A program made the position numbers and the translations under genes. Below, piece by piece: positions 39,351-49,554 of a DNA stretch of 64,000 bases. The notes beneath the pieces are model-generated. The model was not told the origin of the DNA. It saw nothing but the letters and a program-made list of their open reading frames with translations, and did no database searches. The stretch spans positions 21,962 to 85,961 of the forward strand of contig NZ_JAKWBL010000005.1 of assembly GCF_022513635.1 (NCBI RefSeq). The letters are read 5' to 3'. The stretch is from Paraniabella ginsengisoli. GTDB lineage: Bacteria; Bacteroidota; Bacteroidia; Chitinophagales; Chitinophagaceae. The stretch's first letter is position 1. Every line of letters starts with the position of its first letter.

Positions 39351-40697
39351 TTAGTTTACCTGAATGGCACCTTCAGCTTTTCTGACATCGATTTTGCTGC
39401 TTAATAATCCATAAACTGCGTTGAAGTAGTTTATTTGGGCAGCTCGTAAATCTGTTTGTGCTGTGATCAGTTCAAGATAGGTTTTGATCCCTTCCCTATA
39501 TTGCAGTTCTATGATCTTATGCACTTCGGCAGCCAACTCCATATTTTCTTTCAACGCCAGATAATTAGCCATATTTGCCCTGTATTGAGCCATGGCCGTT
39601 TTATACTCGCTGCTGGCCTGGTTTACAAAATCTACCAGGTCTAGTTCGGTTTGCTGAACCTGCTTTTCTGCAATAATTATATTGTTCTTTCTTTTTCCTC
39701 CTTGAAAGATGGGGAAGCCCAAAGTTAAACCAGCATAAGAGTTGGGAAAACCCTGATTATACAATTTTGCAAAATCATCATTCAAAAAATTCTTGATATA
39801 AGCCCCGTTGGCAGAAAGCGTCGGAATATAACTCCACTTATTATAACGAACATTGGCCTGCTGCAACCTTAGCTGCGCTTGTAATTGCTGATATTCTACC
39901 CTGTTGGTATATTGACTAGTTTCTAATGTATCCAGATGTATTTCTGCTTCCAGTTGTGTACTGTCATACTCCAGCGACAATTCTCTCCCATCAGGATAAT
40001 TTATAAGGTATTTCAAATTGGCTATCTTCGACTTAAGTGCTTCTTCAATTTCTTTTTTGGAAGCAACGGCATTATTTAATGCGATAGTAGCCCTTTGGTA
40101 ATCCGTTTTATCAGTAACACCAACATCGTATCGAGCACGAGCATCTTTAAGGCTACGCGCCAACATAACAATATTTTCTGCAGTAATTTTTCTTTGCTGC
40201 TCAGTTGCCAATAAATCATAGAAGTTTTTAGAGACATTGGCTACCAAATTGATCCTGGCATTTTCAGTTTGCTTCGAAGCAACTTCTCTTACATCCTGCT
40301 TTGTTTGACTGGCCAACAATACATCGCGATTGAAAATATTTTGCGTTGCTGTAAGCTGAATTGCTGACGTGTTATATACACCAAAGCGAACCTGGTTGCC
40401 TCCTATAATGTTAACGGGTAGCTGGAAATTTCTTTGATAATTATAATTAAAATTAAGTTGGGGATACCAGTCTGCTAAGCGATTTTTTATTTGCAGATCG
40501 GTGATCTCTTGGTTAATCTCTGCCTGTTTCACTATTGGCTGATTGGCCAAAGCATAATCAATGATACCATCAAGCGTAGCATTTTGCAGCAATGTGTCGC
40601 TGGTTTGGGCATAAGCAGACGTAACTAAAAAAGAACTTAAAACGCTAACGAATGTTAGGATTATTTTGGACTTTAGTTTCTTTAAAAGAAAATTCAT
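39351..40697 (-). CDS. TolC-family outer-membrane efflux protein
   Basis: A 448-residue outer-membrane channel subunit. Signal peptide IILTFVSVLSSFLVTSAYAQ. Two structural repeats of the TolC fold are visible: residues about 30-230 (LDGIIDYALANQPIVKQAEI, RARYDVGVTDKTDYQRATIA) and about 230-440 (GLTLGFPIFQGGKRKNNIII, LQYREGIKTYLELITAQTDL). It is the first gene of the tripartite efflux operon and has the frame intact. A histidine kinase gene is divergent. Confidence 0.95.
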   Translation of the reverse strand: MNFLLKKLKSKIILTFVSVLSSFLVTSAYAQTSDTLLQNATLDGIIDYALANQPIVKQAEINQEITDLQIKNRLADWYPQLNFNYNYQRNFQLPVNIIGGNQVRFGVYNTSAIQLTATQNIFNRDVLLASQTKQDVREVASKQTENARINLVANVSKNFYDLLATEQQRKITAENIVMLARSLKDARARYDVGVTDKTDYQRATIALNNAVASKKEIEEALKSKIANLKYLINYPDGRELSLEYDSTQLEAEIHLDTLETSQYTNRVEYQQLQAQLRLQQANVRYNKWSYIPTLSANGAYIKNFLNDDFAKLYNQGFPNSYAGLTLGFPIFQGGKRKNNIIIAEKQVQQTELDLVDFVNQASSEYKTAMAQYRANMANYLALKENMELAAEVHKIIELQYREGIKTYLELITAQTDLRAAQINYFNAVYGLLSSKIDVRKAEGAIQVN

Positions 40698-41054
40698 AAA
40701 AACAAAATTTACCCGATGATCCCGGTCTACATCAACCTGTTATTCAGTTTGATCCAATCAAAACAACGGATCGGCAGGTTTGTTCAAACACAAATCAAAT
40801 CTGTTGAAAAATATTTTTCTCAGGGCAAGCGATGTTTTAAAAGCAAAAAGACTTTGACGTTATTTTTACATTTATATTGCGGAGCATTTAATTATTTTTT
40901 ATTAACTGATACGTAAAAAATATCTTCTTTAATAATAAATACACAACACAATGCCTTTCACAGGTTGTATTCAAAGCTAATATATCTTTATGTTATTTTA
41001 CAGATGTGCCCTTTAAAATCTTTTGACCTAAACTATTTTCAGCTCCTATAAATA
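40698..41054. other. Divergent promoter region of the efflux operon and histidine kinase
   Basis: A 357-base AT-rich gap with no credible gene. TATCTTTA at 40983-40990 is one base off the TAnnTTTG box and could drive the plus-strand kinase 65 bases later. The minus-strand promoter of tolC is not obvious. No TTCGAT boxes and no long palindrome are seen. Confidence 0.35.
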
Positions 41055-42434
41055 ATGCAGAGAAAACGCTATTTAAAAAAATACGCTAAGCTTATGCGTT
41101 GGGTAAACAACTTTATTAATGTTGGAGTTACTACCGAAACAAGCTTTGAAGAAGCACGCAGAATAAGGATGGCCAATATTATTGGAATTACCGGCCTTTT
41201 ATCTTCTACAGTTTTCTTTATTTCCAATTTTAACCACGACAGGAAACCATTAGCTATTTTAAATGTCATTACCATGGCTTCGATGGCGGCCCTGATGTAT
41301 GTGAATTACAACCGACTTTACGCATTTGGACATGTTATTATAAGTATTGTTCTGAGTTTGGTATTTGCAATAACAGGTTTGCTTTACCATAATGGAATGG
41401 AGTTCTATCTTCTTATTATTGCTGCCATTGTAATGACCATTTCAAGAAGAAACCCGTCGATACAAATTATTTACATTGTAAACTGCCTGGTGTTTATTTT
41501 CTTGCTGTGGTCGGGTGACATGTATCAATTCTTTCCACCGGTTCCAAAAACAGTTTATTCTATCAACGTAACAGTTTGGGTTCTTTTCTATGTTATATTC
41601 TTCTGGTATTTTAGAAAATTAAGTAGAAATAATCAAGTAGAAATCGAAACCCGGAACAGGCAATTACAACAGCAGCAAATTAAACTGATTGAACAAACGC
41701 GGCAACTGGAGGTCAATAACAGACAGCTAGAGGTTTTGAACAGCACAAAGGAAAAGCTATTTTCAATTGTAGCACATGATGTAAGAAGCCCAATAGCCGG
41801 ATTGAAAACAACACTGGATCTGTTCAATGAAAATATTCTGACAAAAGAAGAGTTTATGGAACTCTCGAAAGAACTTTCTATGCAATTGAACCAACTTCAC
41901 TGGAGCCTCGAAAACCTCTTAAAGTGGAGCAACAGCCAAATGCAGGGAATTGAAATACAAAAGCAGAAGATCTTTTTAGAACCTTTAATAGCTGATACAC
42001 TTAGTCTTTTACAATATAATCTGGTTAACAAAAATATACAGACAAATATCAGCAGCGAAGGAAATAGTATGATCGACGCCGATCCGGATCACATAAAAAT
42101 TGTTATACGCAACCTTATTTCCAACGCCATAAAATTTAGCTATGCTGGTGGAAAGATAGACCTGGTTATAGAAAAAATAGGATCATTTATCCATTTTTCT
42201 GTTATTGATAATGGACTAGGAATGAAAGAAGAAACCATACAGGAACTTTTCCTGGAAACCTCAATCAAATCAAGCAGAGGCACTTCCAATGAAAAAGGAA
42301 CAGGGATGGGTTTAAAGTTGAGTAAAGAGTTTGCGGAAAAAAACGGCGGAAGTATAACCGTTGAATGTGAACCTGACATGGGTTGCGCCTTTACACTAAT
42401 CATTCCGGCAGCTACAATAAACAATAAAGACTAA
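41055..42434 (+). CDS. Sensor histidine kinase, six-helix membrane sensor
   Basis: A 459-residue kinase. Residues about 40-195 hold about six membrane helices (IIGITGLLSSTVFFISNFNH, HVIISIVLSLVFAITGLLYH, FYVIFFWYFRKL). A coiled coil (VEIETRNRQLQQQQIKLIEQ) leads to the DHp domain with the phosphorylated His in IVAHDVRSPIAGLKTTLDLF. The ATPase domain shows the N box IRNLISNAIKFS, G1 DNGLGMKE and G2 GTGMGLKLSKEF. No response regulator gene is adjacent, so it is an orphan kinase in this window. It is divergent from the efflux operon, whose control it might influence; that is only positional. Confidence 0.92.
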   Translation: MQRKRYLKKYAKLMRWVNNFINVGVTTETSFEEARRIRMANIIGITGLLSSTVFFISNFNHDRKPLAILNVITMASMAALMYVNYNRLYAFGHVIISIVLSLVFAITGLLYHNGMEFYLLIIAAIVMTISRRNPSIQIIYIVNCLVFIFLLWSGDMYQFFPPVPKTVYSINVTVWVLFYVIFFWYFRKLSRNNQVEIETRNRQLQQQQIKLIEQTRQLEVNNRQLEVLNSTKEKLFSIVAHDVRSPIAGLKTTLDLFNENILTKEEFMELSKELSMQLNQLHWSLENLLKWSNSQMQGIEIQKQKIFLEPLIADTLSLLQYNLVNKNIQTNISSEGNSMIDADPDHIKIVIRNLISNAIKFSYAGGKIDLVIEKIGSFIHFSVIDNGLGMKEETIQELFLETSIKSSRGTSNEKGTGMGLKLSKEFAEKNGGSITVECEPDMGCAFTLIIPAATINNKD

Positions 42435-42613
42435 TCCGAAATTTTATTGCATGTTATTAGTAATAGCACTGTTCCCAGCGCTTTGAAGCAATCCTATTTC
42501 TAAAGAAGTCTCTTTAAAATGATCAATTTTTAAACAGGTTATTGCTTCCGTTTGCAAAATTTGTATTTTCACTTTCAAACCAATTCGAACAGAATCTTTA
42601 AACAAACCTTTGA

Positions 42614-44204
42614 ATGCATAGCGTATTACCCTTTTTGCTGGCTATGGTGGCAGCTGTTGTATTGTTGGAAATGTTGGCTACCAAGCTTAAAATTGCTTAT
42701 CCTGTTTTGTTAGTAGTTGCAGGATTGCTTATAAGTTTCATACCTAAATTACCAATGGTAAAAATCAATCCTGATCTTATCTTTTTCATCTTTCTTCCGC
42801 CTTTATTATTTGATGCATCCTGGTCTATTTCTTTTAAAGAAATGAAAAAATGGTGGCGAATCATTGGCAGCTTCGCGTTTCTGGTTGTCTTTTTTACAGC
42901 ACTTTCCGTAGCAGTAGTAACCAATTATTTTATTCCGGGCTTTACAATCGCGCTCGGTTTTTTATTGGGTGGTATTGTGTCACCTCCTGATGCAGTAAGT
43001 ACCGGAGCTATTATGAAATTTGTAAAAATTCCAAAATCGACTTCAGCTATCCTTGAAGGAGAAAGCCTGCTGAATGATGCTTCATCCCTCATTATTTTTC
43101 GTTTTGCATTAGTCGCCGTAGGAACGGGCCAGTTTGTTTGGCAGGAGGCCACACTGAGCTTTTTATGGATGGTGATAGGCGGAGCCGGGATTGGATTGTT
43201 GCTGGGATGGCTTTTTGTGCAGGCTCATAAACGCTTGCCAACAGATGCTCCTTCCGATACCGCCCTTACATTGATTGAACCTTACTTCATGTATTGGGCA
43301 GCAGAACAGTTACAGAGTTCAGGCGTTTTAGCAGTAGTTTGTGGTGGTTTATTTATGGCTAACAGGCGGCTTCTTTTTTAAATAGCACCAGCAGAGTGAG
43401 AGGATTTAGTGTGTGGGAAAGTTTTGTGTATATACTTAATGGTGTTATCTTTTTGTTGATAGGCCTTGAACTGCCTGAAATTGTTGAAGGTTTGCGATCC
43501 AAAGGTATTCCTTTAAGTACTGCGATAGGTTATGGTTTGCTGGTAACAGGCATTTTAATCTTAGCCAGAATTATAAGCTCGTATACCGCGATGTTAGCAA
43601 CTATTATTTTCAGGCCCAGTGTAGCACATCGCATGAACAATGGAAGGAACAGAGCCCGAAGATGGATGATGCCCCTTATTCTTGGCTGGACAGGTATGCG
43701 CGGAGTTGTATCACTGGCTGCGGCATTAGCGATTCCGGTTACACTGGACGATGGCACAGCTTTTCCTTATCGAAATCTTATTTTGTTCATCACGTTCGTA
43801 GTAATATTACTTACTTTATTAGTTCAAGGCCTTACACTTCCATATATTATTAAACGCACCAATTTGTTATATCTTTTTGAAGATGATAAAGAAGATGAAG
43901 CAATGATGCAAAACTTAAGAACAAGACTTCGGGAACATTCCTATCAGTTTCTTAAAAATAAATATGATAATGAGTTGGGAGACCACGCAGGTATGCAAAA
44001 GTTCTTGCATCATCTGGAAGAAAAAAGAAAGGCGGCCAATGATGAATGGATGAATGAAAAAACGAAAATATTTTTTTCGAAATGCTGGAAAATCAACGGC
44101 AATTTTTGGCTGAAATAAATAAAGATCCCAACATTCACGAAGGTTATATACGCCGGCAATTATACCAGATAGATCTTGAAGAAGAACGGTTGAGAACCGT
44201 ATGA
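42614..44204 (+). CDS. Na+/H+ antiporter of the CPA1/NhaP family (two frameshifts)
   Basis: A cation:proton antiporter of 530 residues after repair, with 10-12 membrane helices. Family motifs are FLPPLLFDASWSISFKEMKK, the ion-site region LLGGIVSPPDAVSTGAIMKF, and LEGESLLNDASSLIIFRFAL. LGWTGMRGVVSLAAALAIPV follows in the second half. T runs at 43374-43379 and 44071-44077 are each one base short. Repairs give ANRRLLFLNSTSRVRGFSVW and KIFFFEMLENQRQFLAEINK, and the protein then ends at 44204 (DLEEERLRTV). The C-terminal about 100 residues are a charged cytoplasmic tail. Confidence 0.92.
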
Positions 44205-44253
44205 TATCTAATATTGAAACCCCACTAGAGATGAGCTTGGAGCTAAAAAAAAA

Positions 44254-44272
44254 CCGGAACTTTAAGCTCCGG
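44254..44272 (-). terminator. Possible thrS terminator
   Basis: CCGGAACT / AGCTCCGG with one mismatch forms a short hairpin 13 bases after the thrS stop, followed on the minus strand by a long T run (TTTTTTTTT on that strand). Confidence 0.6.
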
Positions 44273-44284
44273 GTAATGATGGGT

Positions 44285-46220
44285 TTAGTTATCAGTTTTT
44301 TCTTCTATTTCTTTCAAAATGCTATGTAAAAAATCATCTACGCTTGTAACACCAGCATCGCCTTTTCCCTGTCTGCGTACCGCTACTTTATTGTCGGTCA
44401 TTTCTTTTTCACCAACTACAAGCATGTAAGGAATTTTATACAACTCTGTGTCCCTGATCTTTTTCCCGATCTTTTCATTTCTGTCATCTACCTCAACGCG
44501 CACTCCGCCACGCTTTAGTTTCTTTTCTACTTCTTTTGCATAAGGTAAATACTTATCACTGATCGGTAACACCTTAACTTGAATTGGACACAACCATACA
44601 GGAAATTTACCCGCATAATGCTCTAACAGAAAACCTATAAAACGCTCGTGGGTACCCAATGGTGCGCGATGTATGATAAGCGGCACTTCAGGTTCGTTGT
44701 TTTGATTGGTAAAGCTGAGCTTAAACCTGCGTCCCTGCGCAAAATCAACCTGGTTTGTTGCAAGGGTAAATTCGCGCCGATAGCGCTCCATATCTGAACA
44801 TCTATTTTCGGACCGTAAAAAGCGCCTTCGCCTTTTACTTCCACATAAGGTATATTACTTTCGATCAATACATTTCGTACCAGTTCTTCCGTTTCCAGCC
44901 ACAGCTCTGGTTCATCAATATATTTTTGTCCCAGTTTCTCCGGGTCGTGCAAACTTAAGCGCATGATGTATTTATCAATACCAAATATTTTAAAGTATTT
45001 CTGATACATTTCATTTACCGCACGAAATTCATCTGCAAACTGCTCCTTAGTGCAATAAATATGCGCATCATTCATGTGCAGGCAACGCACACGCATCAGT
45101 CCAAACAGCTCACCACTTTGTTCATAACGATAGCAGGTTCCATATTCTGCAATTCGATATGGGAGATCGCGATAGCTCTTTGGTTCTGCATCAAATATTT
45201 TATGATGATGCGGACAGTTCATCGATTTCAGATAATATTTCTCACCTTCCAACTCCATCGGCGGATACATGCTATCTGCATAATAAGGTAAATGCCCGCT
45301 GGTTATATACATGCTTTCCTTTGCAATATGCGGCGTTACTACCCTTTTATAACCTGCGTCGTCTTCCGTTTCTTTTGCTAACTTTTCTAATTGTTCGATA
45401 ATTACGGTTCCATTAGGCAACCAAAGTGGTAAACCCTGTCCCACCATATCGTCCATCGTAAAAATGCCTAATTCTTTACCCAGCTTGCGATGGTCGCGTT
45501 TTTTAGCTTCTTCCAACATGGCCAGATGCTCATCCAATTCTTTTTGATTAGGAAAAGTAATGCCGTAAACACGGGTAAGCATTTTGTTTTTTTCATCTCC
45601 CTTCCAATAAGCACCGGCAACGCTTGTTAGTTTCACCGCTTTGATGATGCCGGTATTGGGAATATGTGGCCCACGGCACAGGTCGGTAAAATTTCCCTGC
45701 GTGTAGAATGTTATTTCCCCGTCATTCAAGTTCCCCAAAAGATCCAGTTTATATTCGTCACCTTTATCAGAAAAATATTGAATAGCTTCGGCTTTAGGCA
45801 TTTCCTTGCGGATATACGCACTATTGGTTTTGGCCAATTCGTTCATTTTCTTTTCCAAAGTCGCTAAATCATCTTCAGAAAGTTTTCTATCTCCCAGGTC
45901 CATATCGTAATAAAACCCACCTGAGTCTAAAGCAGGCCCAACCCAGAATTTAACGCCGGGGAATTGTGTTTCCACAGCTTCCGCCATCAGGTGAGCCGAA
46001 GAATGCCAGAAGGCTTTTTTACCGTCCGTATCGTTCCAGGTAAGCAATATTAATTTCGCATCAGTTTGTATGGGTCGCAAAGCATCCCACACTTCTCCAT
46101 TCACATTTGCGGCAATTACTTTACGCGCAAGACCTTCTGAAATTGATTTCGCGATATCCAATGCAGTAACTCCTGCCTCAAATTCTTTTTTGCCCCATCG
46201 GGGAAAGTTATTGTAATCAT
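44285..46220 (-). CDS. thrS: Threonine-tRNA ligase (two frameshifts)
   Basis: ThrRS charges tRNA-Thr and edits mischarged Ser. The true start is the ATG at 46220 (MITITFPDGAKK). Six T at 46186-46191 are one base short; repair restores KEFEAGVTALDIAKSISEGL, the TGS domain. The editing domain has HSSAHLMAEA and the later CRGPHIPNTG. The catalytic core has the Zn ligand MNCPHHHKIF, motif 2 RIAEYGTCYRYEQSGE and motif 3 HRAPLGTHERFIGFLLEHY. A second loss near 44780 joins QIWSAIG to REFTLATNQVDFAQ. The repaired length, 645 residues, is normal. infC does not follow; an efflux operon and two plus-strand genes lie between. Confidence 0.96.
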
Positions 46221-46344
46221 ATCTGCTTTGTCAAAATTTTAAGTGCGCTAAATTAACAAACTATTGCGAGGAAGCAATGAAATCGAGATTCAAACCGGAC
46301 AAAACAAGGGCTTGTTAATTTCATAATAGAGCGCAAAAAACAAA

Positions 46345-46366
46345 AGGGCAAAGCCTAAACTTTGCC
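46345..46366 (-). terminator. Terminator of the first surface-protein gene
   Basis: GGGCAAAG-CCTAAA-CTTTGCCC, a perfect 8-bp stem with 6-base loop, 31 bases after the stop and followed on the minus strand by TTTTGTTTTTT. Its sequence differs from the hairpin shared by the other five genes of the cluster. Confidence 0.8.
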
Positions 46367-46396
46367 CGTACCAATTAAACCATTAGTCAACACTGT

Positions 46397-47971
46397 TTAT
46401 TTTGCTACTGCCGTTACTACTTGTGAGTAGCTAATTTCTTTATCACTATTTACCTGTTTAATACGTACAAATAATTTCTCATACTGATTTGCGTCCATTT
46501 CTTCGCTGCTTTTAGAACAGCCATACAACATAGCACTTATGCCGATTACAACCAGCATAGCTCCCAACCATTTGTTTCTACGGAACATCATACCCATGCT
46601 TAATAAAAATATAGACACCCCCATTACTGCCATGCCACCTAACGGAATGCTTTGCTCATATTGAAGACCTATATCTGAATTACCGCCGTCAGCCTTGCTG
46701 CTGATGTTGTCACTGGCTTTCTTCCAATTTTTACCATCTTTCGATACTTCTATTTCGAAATGATCACACCCTTGTTCAGTTGCTGTTGCCCAGTTTACAC
46801 GCAACATTCCGCTTTGGATATAAGCGCTAACATTATTAAAACTAACAGGTAAGGCTCCGCAAGCGGTAGATTTAACGGAAGCATTTGTCCAGTTAGTATT
46901 AGTTGGAGCAGCACATGATGCACCTGTACGGCCGTTTGTATCTACCTGGCTGGCAGTTACCGCAAACGCTGTAGTATTAACGGTGTAACCACTTCCGCTC
47001 GTTCCAACTTCTACCGCATCAGAACATCCGTCATCGTCACTATCTAAATCCAAATAATCAGGAAGGCCAGTCCCGTCTGTATTAACAGGCGAAGAACAAG
47101 TTAAATTTGCCCGACCATCAGGACAACCTGTACCCCAATTGGGAGACGGCAACCGGCAATCAGTTACAGCGGTACCGCTGGGTGGCGTACAGCCAGACTC
47201 ATAAACATCTGCAATACCATCATTGTCGCTATCTAAATCCTGATGGTTGAAAACACCGTCGCCGTCCGTATCAATACCAGTACAGTTGACGATCGTAGCC
47301 CCATTAGCCTGAAACTCACCAAGCCACCCATCACTACCAGCCAGAGTATTGTTAGGTGTAGTCCAGGTTATTTTTACAGTTGCTGTTGTACCTGAACCTG
47401 ATGGTGTAAAAGATATTGTTTTATAGCCATGATCTACTGTAAGCGAAGGAGGATTAGTTTGACCATGTGTTGTTGTAAAACTATGTTTTGGAACATTATC
47501 AACATATAATACAACGCTATTAGCATTTGGATTTTGAGGATGTAATGACTGGTAACGAAATTTTAAAGTATTTGTTTCATTAGGTTTTAAATCTGTAAGC
47601 GTAAATGTAAGCGTCTCAGTACCCCCATTATCTTTATACCCAGCCATATAGGTACCTGCGGAAGCAACATAATTAATATAGCTATCACTACCTTTATTAG
47701 TCCAAACGCCAGGGCGATAATCTTTATATAAAGGCTGTCCTGTATCAGTACAGCTTTGCTCTATATTATCAGGAATACCGTCATTATCATCGTCTACATC
47801 CTTATCGTTGCACACGCCGTCGCCATCTAAATCATCTCCGGCAGCCTTGCCTCCCAGTACACCGCCGCAGGATGTGGTTGTACATCCCTGCGCCATAGTA
47901 TATGATATATTAAAGAATAAAGATCCTAAAAGCAGGAACAGGGATATAAAAAGTACATTGAGCTTTTTCAT
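46397..47971 (-). CDS. Surface protein A: TSP3 repeats, beta-sandwich domain, shared split-Fn3 C-terminus
   Basis: A 524-residue exported protein. Signal peptide [21 protein letters not shown] calcium-binding thrombospondin type 3 repeat ([20 protein letters not shown]) is followed by a beta-sandwich of about 150 residues (LTFTLTDLKPNETNTLKFRY) and more TSP3 repeats ([20 protein letters not shown]). The C-terminal module starts at LPVSFNNVSAYIQ. In it an Fn3-like domain (CDHFEIEVSKDGKNWKKA) is interrupted after SIPLGG by two hydrophobic segments around RRNK and by LYGCSKSSEE. It then resumes with LFVRIKQVNSDKEISYSQVV. No T9SS sorting domain is seen. This copy is the most diverged of the six. 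Function unknown; likely cell-surface. Confidence 0.8.
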   Translation of the reverse strand: MKKLNVLFISLFLLLGSLFFNISYTMAQGCTTTSCGGVLGGKAAGDDLDGDGVCNDKDVDDDNDGIPDNIEQSCTDTGQPLYKDYRPGVWTNKGSDSYINYVASAGTYMAGYKDNGGTETLTFTLTDLKPNETNTLKFRYQSLHPQNPNANSVVLYVDNVPKHSFTTTHGQTNPPSLTVDHGYKTISFTPSGSGTTATVKITWTTPNNTLAGSDGWLGEFQANGATIVNCTGIDTDGDGVFNHQDLDSDNDGIADVYESGCTPPSGTAVTDCRLPSPNWGTGCPDGRANLTCSSPVNTDGTGLPDYLDLDSDDDGCSDAVEVGTSGSGYTVNTTAFAVTASQVDTNGRTGASCAAPTNTNWTNASVKSTACGALPVSFNNVSAYIQSGMLRVNWATATEQGCDHFEIEVSKDGKNWKKASDNISSKADGGNSDIGLQYEQSIPLGGMAVMGVSIFLLSMGMMFRRNKWLGAMLVVIGISAMLYGCSKSSEEMDANQYEKLFVRIKQVNSDKEISYSQVVTAVAK

Positions 47972-48084
47972 ATTTTTTTTATTTTCAGTTGTTTTAATTG
48001 GTATGCCAAAACACAGGTAGTATATAGCATTCTGTTGTTATCTTCCTACAAAGGAATCAAAAATTCAGGCCGATTATCAATAAA

Positions 48085-48132
48085 TTCGATAACCCTATAT
48101 GATTTTTCGATGAAGCAGAAACCTCTTTCGAT
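48085..48132 (-). promoter_or_regulatory. Three TTCGAT boxes at 21-bp spacing upstream of gene A
   Basis: TTCGAT occurs at 48085, 48106 and 48127 on the plus strand, that is at exactly 21-bp steps, 114-161 bases upstream of the ATG of gene A and just beyond the terminator of gene B. Extended form TTTCGATgAA. The same arrangement precedes genes B, C, D and F. Confidence 0.7.
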
Positions 48133-48155
48133 GAACTCTATTTTATGATAAAAAA

Positions 48156-48183
48156 ATCGGATGCCAACAATATGACATCCGAT
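48156..48183 (-). terminator. Family-type terminator after gene B
   Basis: ATCGGATG ... CATCCGAT hairpin (8-bp stem, extendable to 11 with one mismatch), followed on the minus strand by TTTTTTAT. Same hairpin type as after genes C, D, E and F. Confidence 0.8.
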
Positions 48184-48202
48184 CTAAATAATATATAGCT
48201 AT

Positions 48203-49351
48203 TTATTTTACCACAGCTGTTACTACTTTTGAATAGCTTGCTGTGCCATCCTTATCTACCTGCTTGATGCGTACATATACTTTTTCCGCCGTTGCAGAAA
48301 TATCGTTATCGTTCTTCGTGCAGCCGTATAATACAGCACTCATGCCTACGATCATTAATACAGATCCTAACCATTTGTTTCGGCGGAACATCATACCCAT
48401 GCTTAATAAGAATATAGATGCACCCATTACTGCCATGCCGCTTAACGGAATGCTTTGCTCATATTGAATGCTTAGGTCTGAATTGCCTTCAGCCGCCTTG
48501 CTGCTGATATTGCTGCCCGCCTTGCTCCAGCTTTTTCCATCTTTCGATACTTCTATTTCAAAATGATCATTACTTTTTTCAGTTAATGTTTGCCAGTTAA
48601 CATTTAAGGCGTTTCCTTTGATCTCTGCTATAACATTTCCGAAATTAACCGGTAATGATGTCGCAACCGCACATCCTCCACGGAACCTAACAAAGCCTGA
48701 GCCATTTCTATCAGGGGCTGTGTTCCTAACCGAAAGAGTAATCTTACTAATGGCTGCTTCAAAATAAAAAGTTACTCTTGCAGTTCCTGGATCGCTTGGA
48801 TTGTTTCCTCCATCAATTTTTGTGGTTGCGTTATTAGTGCCTGAATTTGTTACACGAGTAGCTGCGGCATAAGAACCGGCATCAGGTGTAAAAGAGGTAT
48901 ATCGAACGGGATTACCATTTATATCGTAAGCTGTTATTACAGCTTCTTCGCTTCCGCCGCTAGACATAGCAAAATTCCCTATATATAAATAAAATTTTTC
49001 ATACGGTTTATTAAATGTAATCGTTTCACCTCTGTATGTGTTTCCTCCAGTTGTTCCATTAGAAAGACTTTCAAGATTAAGATCAAGGCCAGAGGTCCAT
49101 TTAATACCTCCTGTGCCCGATGTATGCACTTTGGTGGTAGTAAATGTAAGTCCATCGATGGGAGTAGTTATGGGGCTTGTGGCGCTGTTATTGTTGTATA
49201 AATAAGTGGGGCTTGTTGGAAAGCTCATAGTAGTCCCTGAAATTGTTGATGTGGAACTACTTGCAGCGCATTGCGCATTTAGCTTAACGCCCTGAAAGTT
49301 TAGAGCAAATAACATTAAAGAACAAACAAGTAAATTTAATTTAGATTTCAT
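48203..49351 (-). CDS. Surface protein B: beta-sandwich domain plus shared split-Fn3 C-terminus
   Basis: A 382-residue exported protein. I place the start at 49351 (MKSKLNLLVCSLMLFALNFQ), matching gene C; a longer open frame upstream is not conserved. After the signal peptide, residues about 27-235 form one beta-rich domain (TSPTYLYNNNSATSPITTPI, NKPYEKFYLYIGNFAMSSGG, ARVTFYFEAAISKITLSVRN). The shared C-terminal module begins at LPVNFGNVIAEIKG. It has the double hydrophobic insert [40 protein letters not shown] and the final [20 protein letters not shown]. It is nearly identical to gene C over the whole length, a recent tandem duplication. Confidence 0.8.
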   Translation of the reverse strand: MKSKLNLLVCSLMLFALNFQGVKLNAQCAASSSTSTISGTTMSFPTSPTYLYNNNSATSPITTPIDGLTFTTTKVHTSGTGGIKWTSGLDLNLESLSNGTTGGNTYRGETITFNKPYEKFYLYIGNFAMSSGGSEEAVITAYDINGNPVRYTSFTPDAGSYAAATRVTNSGTNNATTKIDGGNNPSDPGTARVTFYFEAAISKITLSVRNTAPDRNGSGFVRFRGGCAVATSLPVNFGNVIAEIKGNALNVNWQTLTEKSNDHFEIEVSKDGKSWSKAGSNISSKAAEGNSDLSIQYEQSIPLSGMAVMGASIFLLSMGMMFRRNKWLGSVLMIVGMSAVLYGCTKNDNDISATAEKVYVRIKQVDKDGTASYSKVVTAVVK

Positions 49352-49452
49352 ATAATTGATTTTAAAGGGAATATTAAAAAATAATAGCAAAGGGGGACTT
49401 GACCTCTTTGACAACACGAAAATATAAAGCAGACACTCCCACTTTTATTTAT

Positions 49453-49479
49453 TTCGATGAATCAGCAACCTCATTCGAT
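49453..49479 (-). promoter_or_regulatory. Two TTCGAT boxes at 21-bp spacing upstream of gene B
   Basis: TTCGAT at 49453 and 49474, 102-128 bases upstream of the B start. A degenerate CTAGAT lies exactly 21 bases further at 49495. Confidence 0.65.
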
Positions 49480-49507
49480 GAACTCGATAGTATGCTAGAT
49501 AAAAAAG

Positions 49508-49533
49508 TCGGATGTCAACAATGTGACATCCGA
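49508..49533 (-). terminator. Family-type terminator after gene C
   Basis: Perfect 10-bp stem TCGGATGTCA / TGACATCCGA with loop ACAATG, followed on the minus strand by CTTTTTT, 22 bases beyond the stop of gene C. Confidence 0.85.
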
Positions 49534-49554
49534 TTTAATAATGTATAACACTTT

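Noticed and set aside
40698..41054. Small gene in the efflux/kinase intergenic region (frame from 40716)
   Set aside because: The translation is basic and aromatic without domain or signal, and lies in an AT-rich promoter region.
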